Shown in pieces: positions 1 to 5,100 of a DNA stretch of 6,575 nucleotides. The position numbers and the translations under genes are program-made. Source of the DNA: W11650 sp963545585 (lineage in GTDB: Bacteria > Bacillota > Clostridia > Lachnospirales > Vallitaleaceae); NCBI GenBank assembly GCA_963545585.1, contig CAUUKX010000107.1:1-6575 (forward strand), written 5' to 3'. The notes beneath the pieces are model-generated. The model was not told the DNA's origin and searched no databases. It saw nothing but the letters and a program-made list of their open reading frames with translations. Numbering within the stretch: position 1 is the stretch's first letter; every line of letters begins with the position of its first letter.

Positions 1-78
1 CAGCTCCTGCTGTTGGCTAAGAATGGGCCGGAGCGCCCGGCTCTGAGCCAAGGAAATTATTTACAACAGGCATTATAG
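1..78 (+). CDS. Possible 3' end of an upstream gene (partial, unidentified)
   Basis: Frame 1 is open from the first base to a TAG at 76-78, giving 25 codons that read as a plausible protein tail (QLLLLAKNGPERPALS, then GNYLQQAL before the stop). The other two plus-strand frames hit stops by about position 45. The stretch is too short to assign to a family, and one minus frame is also open across part of it, so coding is only suggested. An inverted repeat lies inside it: TTGGCT at 13-18 with AGCCAA at 46-51, enclosing GCCGG at 27-31 with CCGGC at 37-41. It has no T-run on either side, so I do not call it a terminator. Confidence 0.3.
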   Translation, partial: QLLLLAKNGPERPALSQGNYLQQAL

Positions 79-216
79 CATAACTGCCAGCACTTGTCTA
101 TGATTTTATGGAAAATCGGTGAAAAACTGCAAAAATGAGCCGCAAAAGCAGCTTTCCTGAACAGTAATGTCCTGTCAAAACCGCAGTGCCAAAGCACAAA
201 ATCGGTTAAAAGTCGC
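79..216. other. Intergenic stretch with no gene recognised
   Basis: AT-rich non-coding sequence upstream of the promoter at 217. A 75-codon minus-strand frame (57-284) crosses it, but it has no ribosome binding site and no recognisable motif, and it overlaps a near-perfect plus-strand promoter, so I do not call it a gene. A short direct repeat, AAAATCGGT followed by one variable base and AAAA, occurs at 112-125 and 198-211. I see nothing else. Confidence 0.5.
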
Positions 217-245
217 TTGACAAGCGGAGCTGAATTGATTATACT
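217..245 (+). promoter_or_regulatory. Near-consensus sigma-A (housekeeping) promoter
   Basis: TTGACA (217-222) is followed after exactly 17 bp by TATACT (240-245): a perfect -35 box and a 5/6 -10 box at the ideal spacing. The expected start is near 252, a few bases before the left inverted repeat of the element at 257-537. The nearest downstream gene is tyrS, so this may make a roughly 437-nt leader carrying the whole hairpin array. It could instead drive a separate non-coding RNA ending inside or after the array. The boxes are read directly; activity is inferred. Confidence 0.6.
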
Positions 246-256
246 AACTTTATTCT

Positions 257-537
257 GTATACTCAACTTTTCCATACTCTGCAAAACTACAACAGTCTTT
301 TTAGGCAGATTGCCCGCCCAGGCAGAAAGCGAAGCTTTCGATCAGGTAGGTCGCCCACCCGGGCAGAAACGCGGAGCGTTTCGATCAGGGTAGGTTGCTC
401 ACCCGGGCAGAAACGCAGAGCGTTTCGATCAGGGCAGACTGCCCACCCGGGCAGAAGTACGCAGCACTTCGATCAGGGTAGGTCGCCAACCCGGGCAGAA
501 GTGCAAAGCACTTCAATCAGGGGAAAGTTGAGGATAC
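257..537. mobile_element. MITE-like element with imperfect terminal inverted repeats enclosing a hairpin array
   Basis: GTATACTCAACTTTTCC at 257-273 is the near-complement of GGAAAGTTGAGGATAC at 522-537, with one substitution and one length difference over 16-17 bp. The pair encloses the five-unit tandem array and no coding sequence. Both ends carry a TA dinucleotide, as in elements that insert at TA, but no clear target duplication is seen, so mobility is inference. The alternative is a single long-range RNA stem closing the array in the tyrS leader. No transposase is present, so any movement would depend on one elsewhere. Confidence 0.45.
304..519. repeat. Five tandem ~44-bp units, each with a covarying hairpin
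   Basis: Units lie at 304-344, 345-387, 388-431, 432-475 and 476-519. Conserved flanks (CCCGGGCAG on the left, CGATCAGGG on the right) surround a hairpin with a three-base loop. The stems are GAAAGC/GCTTTC (325-339), GAAACGC/GCGTTTC (366-382 and 410-426), GAAGTAC/GCACTTC with one mismatch (454-470) and GAAGTGC/GCACTTC (498-514). The loops are GAA, GGA, AGA, GCA and AAA. Between hairpins, several units can form a second small stem (GGGTAGG with CCAACCC at 476-492; GGGCAG with CTGCCC at 432-444). Paired change of both arms points to selection for structure, in RNA or in single-stranded or cruciform DNA, not for primary sequence. Confidence 0.9.
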
Positions 538-688
538 ATTTTCTGGCTGAACATCATTTTTTGTGATGATGCAGGAAAATAACAACATATAATAACGTAT
601 CATTGCAATTTAGGCTGGCTTTGCTGAAATGAATTTCGATAAATGTGGGCGCTGACTGCCCGTCGGAACGAGAGGAAAGGAAAATACA
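538..688 (+). promoter_or_regulatory. tyrS leader proximal region with possible second -10 box
   Basis: TATAAT at 588-593 could be a -10 box, but there is no good -35 at normal spacing: the best, TTGTGA at 561-566, is 21 bp away. A small GGGC/GCCC stem lies at 647-660, ahead of the tyrS ribosome binding site. Clostridial tyrS genes are often controlled by a T-box riboswitch. I looked for the conserved GGGTGG-ACCGCG core and did not find it here or elsewhere in the leader. Confidence 0.25.
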
Positions 689-1921
689 ATGAAAACAGCA
701 CTGGATATTTTAAAGGAACGTGGCTTTATTGAGCAAATGACCCACGAAGAAGAAATTACCAAGCTTTTTGCCGAGGATAAGCCAATCAGCTTTTACATTG
801 GTTTTGATGCGACTGCGGACAGCTTAACCGCCGGGCATTTTATGACAATCATGGGCATGGCTCATTTGCAGCGAGCTGGACACCGACCGATTGCTTTGGT
901 CGGCGGCGGCACCACCAAGGTCGGCGACCCATCCGGTCGAACTGATATGCGCAAGATGCTGACTGATGAACAAATTGCTCATAATTCCGATGTTTTTAAA
1001 CAGCAGCTGAGCAAGTTCCTTGACTTTTCCGAGGGCAAGGCACTGATGGTCAATAATGACGACTGGCTGTCAAAGCTGAATTATATTGACCTTTTGCGCG
1101 AAGTCGGAAGCTGCTTTTCCGTCAACCGAATGTTATCGGCCGAATGTTATAAAAGCCGAATGGAAGTCGGTTTGACCTTCTTAGAGTTTAACTATATGAT
1201 TATGCAGTCCTATGACTTCTTGGAATTAAGCCGCCGCTACGGCTGCGTCATGCAGATGGGCGGCAATGACCAATGGTCAAATATTTTGGGCGGGGTTGAA
1301 CTGATCCGGCGTTTGGAAAATAAACCGGCTTTTGGCCTGACCTTTAAGCTGCTGACTACCAGCGAAGGCATTAAAATGGGTAAAACCGCCAAAGGCGCTG
1401 TTTGGCTTGATCCCAATAAAACTTCGCCATATGACTTTTTCCAATACTGGCGTAATATTGAAGATGTTAAGGTTGAAGAATGTCTGTCGCTGCTGACTTT
1501 CCTGCCAATGGAAGAAGTCCGGCGCCTGGGCGCTTTGGAAGGTTCCAAAATCAACGAAGCCAAGGAGATTCTGGCCTATGAAGTCACTAAGACCGTCCAC
1601 GGCGAGGAAGAAGCGAAAAAGGCTAAAGAAGCCGCCCGTTCGCTTTTTGGCGGCGCAGCGGATTCCGCTAATATTCCGGCACTAAAAAAGACAGCAGCCG
1701 AGTTCGCCAATGGTTTGGAATTATTGCAGCTGATGGTGGAAAGCGGCTTGGCACCGACTAAAAGCGAAGCCCGCCGTAATATTGAGCAGGGTGGTGTTAA
1801 ATTAGGCGAAGAAAAAGTCGAGGACGTCAAGCGTTTGGTTACTTTAGCTGATTTTACCGACAACAAGCTTTTGCTGCAAAAAGGCAAAAAGAAGTTTTGT
1901 CAGGTTGTGTTAAAGGACTAA
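689..1921 (+). CDS. tyrS: Tyrosyl-tRNA synthetase (TyrRS)
   Basis: Charges tRNA-Tyr with tyrosine using ATP, in the cytoplasm; a class I synthetase of 410 residues, close to the usual bacterial length. The catalytic domain carries YIGFDATADS at 36-45, GDPSGR at 79-84, the tyrosine-site residues Y169, Q173 and D176, GGNDQWSN at 191-198 and the KMSKS-type loop KMGKT at 229-233. An S4-like tRNA-binding domain fills about 344-410. The HIGH signature reads TAGH (47-50): its second histidine is kept but the first is threonine. The start is supported by AGGAAAGG at 673-680, 8 nt before ATG, and by the usual N-terminus. The gene stands alone on the plus strand and is convergent with fprA. A promoter at 217-245 would give a long structured leader. 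The identification is secure. Confidence 0.97.
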   Translation: MKTALDILKERGFIEQMTHEEEITKLFAEDKPISFYIGFDATADSLTAGHFMTIMGMAHLQRAGHRPIALVGGGTTKVGDPSGRTDMRKMLTDEQIAHNSDVFKQQLSKFLDFSEGKALMVNNDDWLSKLNYIDLLREVGSCFSVNRMLSAECYKSRMEVGLTFLEFNYMIMQSYDFLELSRRYGCVMQMGGNDQWSNILGGVELIRRLENKPAFGLTFKLLTTSEGIKMGKTAKGAVWLDPNKTSPYDFFQYWRNIEDVKVEECLSLLTFLPMEEVRRLGALEGSKINEAKEILAYEVTKTVHGEEEAKKAKEAARSLFGGAADSANIPALKKTAAEFANGLELLQLMVESGLAPTKSEARRNIEQGGVKLGEEKVEDVKRLVTLADFTDNKLLLQKGKKKFCQVVLKD

Positions 1922-2116
1922 AAGCAATATTCAAGCCACATTTGAATAACAGCTTAAACCAGCAATGGACGCAAAGGAGCTGCTGCAAAATACAGATTTT
2001 AGACAAGATACTGATGATAAATCGCAAAGATTTTTCTGAATCTTGTATCCAAATCGTAAAATGTAGCAGCCCTTTTTTAGTTCTATCATCCGCTGGGCAA
2101 AGCATATTCAAACCAC
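1921..2116. repeat. Near-identical ~18-bp direct repeats bracketing the post-tyrS hairpin
   Basis: AAAGCAATATTCAAGCCAC at 1921-1939 and AAAGCATATTCAAACCAC at 2099-2116 match except for one deleted base and one G-to-A change. They flank the structured region 1976-2078. The first copy begins at the last base of the tyrS stop codon. This could be a footprint of a duplication or insertion, or it could be chance. The left copy also forms part of a 7-bp AT-rich stem (TATTCAA 1928-1934 with TTGAATA 1942-1948). Confidence 0.4.
1976..2078 (+). terminator. Long structured hairpin with T6 tail, probable tyrS terminator
   Basis: The base stem pairs GG at 1976-1977 with CC at 2071-2072, then GCTGCTGCA (1979-1987) with TGTAGCAGC (2062-2070), with one bulged A and one G-U. 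Further pairings continue inward: GATTT 1995-1999 with AAATC 2051-2055, ACAAGAT 2003-2009 with ATCTTGT 2040-2046, and an apical AAATC 2019-2023 with GATTT 2029-2033. Six Ts (2073-2078) follow the base of the stem at once, as in an intrinsic terminator of plus-strand transcription. At about 97 nt it is longer and more branched than usual, so a small structured RNA ending in its own terminator is an alternative. There is no good T-run in the minus direction. Confidence 0.6.
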
Positions 2117-2145
2117 CCTGTCCAAATCGCATTGTCAAAATTCAT
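2086..2145 (-). CDS. Candidate 19-residue small protein directly after fprA
   Basis: Six bases beyond the fprA stop, the minus strand has AGGAG (2150-2154), then 4 nt, then ATG and 19 codons reading MNFDNAIWTGWFEYALPSG before TGA. The peptide is rich in aromatic residues (two Trp, two Phe, one Tyr) and matches no family I recognise. The ribosome binding site and its closeness to fprA would allow translational coupling. Against it, the spacer is short, the ORF is tiny, and it runs toward the tyrS hairpin with no gene beyond. It may be a chance ORF. Confidence 0.25.
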   Translation of the reverse strand: MNFDNAIWTGWFEYALPSG

Positions 2146-2160
2146 TATTCTCCTATCGAA

Positions 2161-3378
2161 TCAGCGAATCGCTGCAATCAGCGCCTTGACAGCCGCTTCT
2201 ATCTTCCGGTAATCTTCCGATTGGGGTGCGCCTTTAAATTCACAGGCATCTATGATTTCCCAGTTTAGTCTGGCCGCTGTCCAAATCTCGTCCATTTCCT
2301 TTTTGGCACAGCTCAGCCAGCCATAAGAGCCCATATAAACCACTTTCTTCGGGCTAATCTTTTTGCGTCCCATTTCATCTAACACCGCTGCCATCGCCGG
2401 AAACATCTTATTTTCATAAGTCGGTGCGGCAATCAAAAGTCCGGCCGAACGGATAGTCTTAGATAAAATCTCACCAATGGCCGCATACGGCACGCGCAAA
2501 ATATGATATGCCATCTTTTCCTGCTGCAAAATCTGCTCGGCATATTTCACCGCTTTTTCTGTCATTCCATACATGGATGCCCATAAAATGGTAATTTCCG
2601 GCAGGGGCTCACCCTCTCTAAAATTAACGATATCTTCATATCTTTGAATAATAGCCGCCGGATTTTGACGATAAATTGGGCCATGCCCGGGAGCAATCAC
2701 TGCCGGGGCAAATTCCTTAGCAATGGCAATCGCCTTTTGTATCGGCTTTTGAAACGTAGCCATCACATTGGAAAAATACCGAATTTCCTCTTCATAAAAA
2801 TATGCCCGATCCTCATCGCTCATTTCTTCATCAAATACACGCCCCTCGGTTTGACCAAAACTCCCAAACATATCACAGGGAAATAAGGTTTTGGTTGAAA
2901 GTTCCATGGTCATCATCGTATCCGGCCAATGCACCCCCGGCACTGCTGCAAACTTCAGTTTTTTTCCTCCTCCCAAATCCAATTCGTCATCGTTTTTTAT
3001 GATATGCACATTTTCGGTCTGGCCATAAAAAGCGTTCAGCAAATCAGCTGCTTTGGCGGTGCAATACACTTCAAACTGATTGGTAATCTGTTTCAATGCC
3101 TCAATCCAGCCAGAATGATCCGGCTCCATATGATTGATAATCAAGTAATCAATATCTTCCGGCCTAATTTGCAGTTCGTCTAAAAGCTGGAACAATGTTT
3201 CCGGCACTCCATCCCAACCGCAGACACCATCAATAATTGCTGTTTTTTCTCCCTTAACGATAAAGGAATTGACAGTTACACCTTCGGGAATCTCCCACAT
3301 TTCCTCAAACAAAAGCGCTGAATTCTTTAAATTGACCGATAACATATAAATATCATCTGTTACTTTGACTGGTTTCAT
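2161..3378 (-). CDS. fprA: A-type flavodiiron protein (O2/NO reductase)
   Basis: Cytoplasmic enzyme of 405 residues that reduces O2 to water and/or NO to N2O, protecting anaerobes from oxidative or nitrosative stress; electrons usually come from rubredoxin or a related carrier. The N-terminal metallo-beta-lactamase-like domain (about 1-250) holds the complete diiron ligand set: H83, E85, D87 and H88 in NHMEPDHSGW, H150 in PGVHWPD, D169 in FPCDMFG and H232 in PGHGPIY. The C-terminal flavodoxin domain (about 262-405) has an FMN phosphate loop at 267-275 (ASMYGMTEK) and APTYENKMFP at 318-327. There is no fused rubredoxin or NAD(P)H domain, and no redox partner gene lies in the window. The start is fixed by TAGGAGGT ending 5 nt before ATG. 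It appears to be transcribed alone; the preference for O2 or NO cannot be read from sequence. Confidence 0.95.
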   Translation of the reverse strand: MKPVKVTDDIYMLSVNLKNSALLFEEMWEIPEGVTVNSFIVKGEKTAIIDGVCGWDGVPETLFQLLDELQIRPEDIDYLIINHMEPDHSGWIEALKQITNQFEVYCTAKAADLLNAFYGQTENVHIIKNDDELDLGGGKKLKFAAVPGVHWPDTMMTMELSTKTLFPCDMFGSFGQTEGRVFDEEMSDEDRAYFYEEEIRYFSNVMATFQKPIQKAIAIAKEFAPAVIAPGHGPIYRQNPAAIIQRYEDIVNFREGEPLPEITILWASMYGMTEKAVKYAEQILQQEKMAYHILRVPYAAIGEILSKTIRSAGLLIAAPTYENKMFPAMAAVLDEMGRKKISPKKVVYMGSYGWLSCAKKEMDEIWTAARLNWEIIDACEFKGAPQSEDYRKIEAAVKALIAAIR

Positions 3379-3493
3379 TTTGACCTCCTAACCTATCCTC
3401 ATTTGCTATTTCCATTGCTTCTTTCTGCCCTTTGCCTCTCAAACGCCGGTTTATACACCTCTCAGCATCTCTTGGTTTAACACCATGGCCGAT
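3379..3493 (-). promoter_or_regulatory. fprA upstream region, no clear promoter
   Basis: A strong ribosome binding site (GGAGG at 3384-3388) lies next to the fprA start. The only -10-like string is TATAAA on the minus strand at 3449-3454, with no convincing -35 at normal spacing. Transcription of fprA may start here weakly, or within or beyond the repeat units at 3494-3756. I see no operator-like palindrome apart from the repeats. Confidence 0.2.
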
Positions 3494-3611
3494 TCCAGTA
3501 ATACTTTCAGCGAATTATCAGTGTCGGCGTCCACGCCAATAGCTATTTAAGTATGATTTGCCTCCGGCGAGCAAGCTCCCCCCGGCATATCATTAAATCT
3601 GACCATTCCTC
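3494..3611. repeat. Decayed unit (A) of the two-hairpin ~143-bp repeat
   Basis: Positions 3510-3562 match 3646-3698 of the intact neighbouring unit at 50 of 53 bases. Hairpin I has lost most of its left arm (only a degraded trace at about 3496-3509). The core with CCACGC (3531-3536) is kept. Hairpin II survives as ATGATTTGCC (3553-3562) against GGCATATCAT (3584-3593) with one mismatch, and its apical GAG-CAAG-CTC is at 3569-3578. The right inverted end is not recognisable. It looks like an older tandem copy whose structures are eroding. Confidence 0.7.
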
Positions 3612-3756
3612 TAAAGTTCAGGGGAGCACTGATAATTCGCTTTCTGCGAATTATCAGTGTCGCCGTCCACGCCAATAGCTATTTAAGAATGATATGCCTC
3701 CCGAGAGCAAGCTCTCTCGGCATATCATTCTTAAATAGCTGCTCCCCTGAACTTTA
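3612..3756. mobile_element. Intact unit (B) of a MITE-like two-hairpin element
   Basis: Perfect 16-bp terminal inverted repeats, TAAAGTTCAGGGGAGC (3612-3627) and its complement (3741-3756), bound a 145-bp non-coding element. Hairpin I is a perfect 14-bp stem (3627-3640 with 3646-3659, loop TTTCT). A core follows (3660-3676). Hairpin II has a perfect 22-bp stem (3677-3698 with 3719-3740) and an inner GAGAG-CAAG-CTCTC (3703-3716). Both ends carry TA, which fits a TA-targeting, mariner/IS630-type MITE, though that is inference. The right end supplies the TAA stop of the MATE gene. The hairpins could also cap or slow transcripts leaving the alr-MATE operon, but there is no T-run. Confidence 0.65.
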
Positions 3757-5088
3757 TGTCAAATTTCTCATCCATTTCTTGCTGAATGTCCGCCACAGGG
3801 TCAGCACTACTTTCACCACTTCCTCCATGCTGATCGCCGCCACTACAAACCAAATATCCCACTTAAAATACAGCCCGGTTATAAATGCCAGTGGCACAGC
3901 TACCACCCAAACACCCAGCCCGTCAATCAGGGCGGTAAAAAAGGTATCGCCGCCGCTCCGTAAAATACCGACCACTGTAATCGTGTTTAAGGTTCGGGGC
4001 AAAAGCGCCGCCGCCATCACATATAAGGAGCGGACGACATATAAATGTACCGTCGGCGTCAGCGGGAAAAGCCCGACTGTTACCTCCGCCAGAAGTACGA
4101 CCAGTACCGCTAAAAATAAAGCAATCGCTACTCCCAGTTTAATAAACTCAATCGCCTCTTGATAGGCCTTCGTTAATTCCCCTTTGCCCAAAGTATTGCC
4201 CAAAATAATAGCTGCCGAATTGGACAAACCGATAATCAGGACAAAAGCCATCTGCTCTATGGTTTGATAAATCGTCATGGCCGACATCACCTCAGTCCCC
4301 ATTTTCCCGAACACAACCGCATACATGGTAACACCGCTTGACCAAACCACTTCATTGACCACCGCCGGCCCGGCAATGATAATATATTTTTTAACCAGTT
4401 CCAAAGGATAAGAAAAAATCTCCACCAATCGACCGGACGGTGCTAATTTCCGCCGATTGCACATAATCAGCAAAATCAACATCTCCAGAACCCGGGACAG
4501 AAGCGTAGCAATTGCCGCTCCGACTACTCCCAGCGTCGGCAGGCCAAAATATCCAAAAATCAAAACCCAGTTTAAAATCGTATTTAAACCAATCGCCACA
4601 ATCGAAACCAGCAGCGGCAGCTTAACCTCCTTGGTCGAGCGCAAAGTAAAGACCGTAGCAAAACTAACCGCATTAAAGAAATAACTGAAACCAACCCAGC
4701 GCAAGTAAGCTGCGCCTTCCCTGATAACACCGGTGTCGCCGGAAAAGAAGTGCATGACCCATTCCGGCAGCAGGAGCGCCAATAGCCCAAAAATCAAAGA
4801 AATCACCATACCAAAGCTCAAAGTGATGCCATATACCTGCTTAATGCTTTTGTAATCCTTGGCCCCCCAGTACTGCGCCGTCAAAATCGCCGAACCGCTG
4901 CTCATTCCAAATAAAAATAAATTAAACATGAAATACAGCTTGTTCGCGCCGCCGACACCGGCAATTGATTCATTGCTGAGCGAGCTGATCATAAATACAT
5001 CAACCATGTTCAAACTGGAGATAACCAGCTGCTGCAGCGCAATCGGCGCAGCAATGACCGCCACCTTTTTATAAAAACTCTTCTGCAT
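3754..5088 (-). CDS. MATE-family multidrug/metabolite efflux transporter
   Basis: Integral membrane antiporter of 444 residues, expected to export cationic or aromatic compounds in exchange for Na+ or H+. About 12 hydrophobic segments can be placed near 9-34, 47-72, 86-108, 128-150, 157-180, 185-209, 234-260, 273-297, 313-336, 347-370, 384-408 and 411-432, in two repeated halves joined by a basic loop around 211-233. Family-typical stretches include NMVDVFMIS (27-35), GVVGAAIATLLSR (187-199) and GILRSGGDTFF (374-384). Length is normal for the family. The start follows GGGAG with a 6-nt spacer, in the 12-bp gap after alr, so cotranscription is likely. The stop codon lies within the inverted end of the adjoining repeat. 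The substrate cannot be deduced, and no more specific subfamily is assigned. Confidence 0.93.
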   Translation of the reverse strand: MQKSFYKKVAVIAAPIALQQLVISSLNMVDVFMISSLSNESIAGVGGANKLYFMFNLFLFGMSSGSAILTAQYWGAKDYKSIKQVYGITLSFGMVISLIFGLLALLLPEWVMHFFSGDTGVIREGAAYLRWVGFSYFFNAVSFATVFTLRSTKEVKLPLLVSIVAIGLNTILNWVLIFGYFGLPTLGVVGAAIATLLSRVLEMLILLIMCNRRKLAPSGRLVEIFSYPLELVKKYIIIAGPAVVNEVVWSSGVTMYAVVFGKMGTEVMSAMTIYQTIEQMAFVLIIGLSNSAAIILGNTLGKGELTKAYQEAIEFIKLGVAIALFLAVLVVLLAEVTVGLFPLTPTVHLYVVRSLYVMAAALLPRTLNTITVVGILRSGGDTFFTALIDGLGVWVVAVPLAFITGLYFKWDIWFVVAAISMEEVVKVVLTLWRTFSKKWMRNLT

Positions 5089-5100
5089 CTTCCGCTCCCA

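Noticed and set aside
57..284. 75-codon minus-strand ORF upstream of tyrS
   Set aside because: No ribosome binding site, no recognisable domain, and it overlaps a near-consensus plus-strand promoter and the left inverted repeat; most likely a chance frame.
304..519. CRISPR array
   Set aside because: The units are contiguous 44-bp repeats with conserved flanks and no unique spacers, and no cas genes are present.
538..688. Tyrosine T-box riboswitch in the tyrS leader
   Set aside because: The conserved T-box core (GGGTGG-ACCGCG) and a terminator/antiterminator pair were not found by eye; a covariance search would decide.
1854..2138. 94-codon minus-strand ORF over the tyrS end and the gap
   Set aside because: It overlaps the tyrS coding end antisense and runs through the structured hairpin; its composition is not family-like.
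1897..2268. 123-codon plus-strand ORF between tyrS and fprA
   Set aside because: It begins inside tyrS in another frame, crosses the hairpin and T-run, and ends antisense within fprA; a shadow frame.
3485..3550. 21-codon plus-strand ORF beginning MADSSNTFSELSV
   Set aside because: No Shine-Dalgarno, and most of it is the repeat-unit core also seen in unit B; it is a reading frame of the repeat.
3689..4162. 157-codon plus-strand ORF across the repeat and the MATE gene
   Set aside because: Antisense to a clear MATE transporter, and it starts in a hairpin arm.
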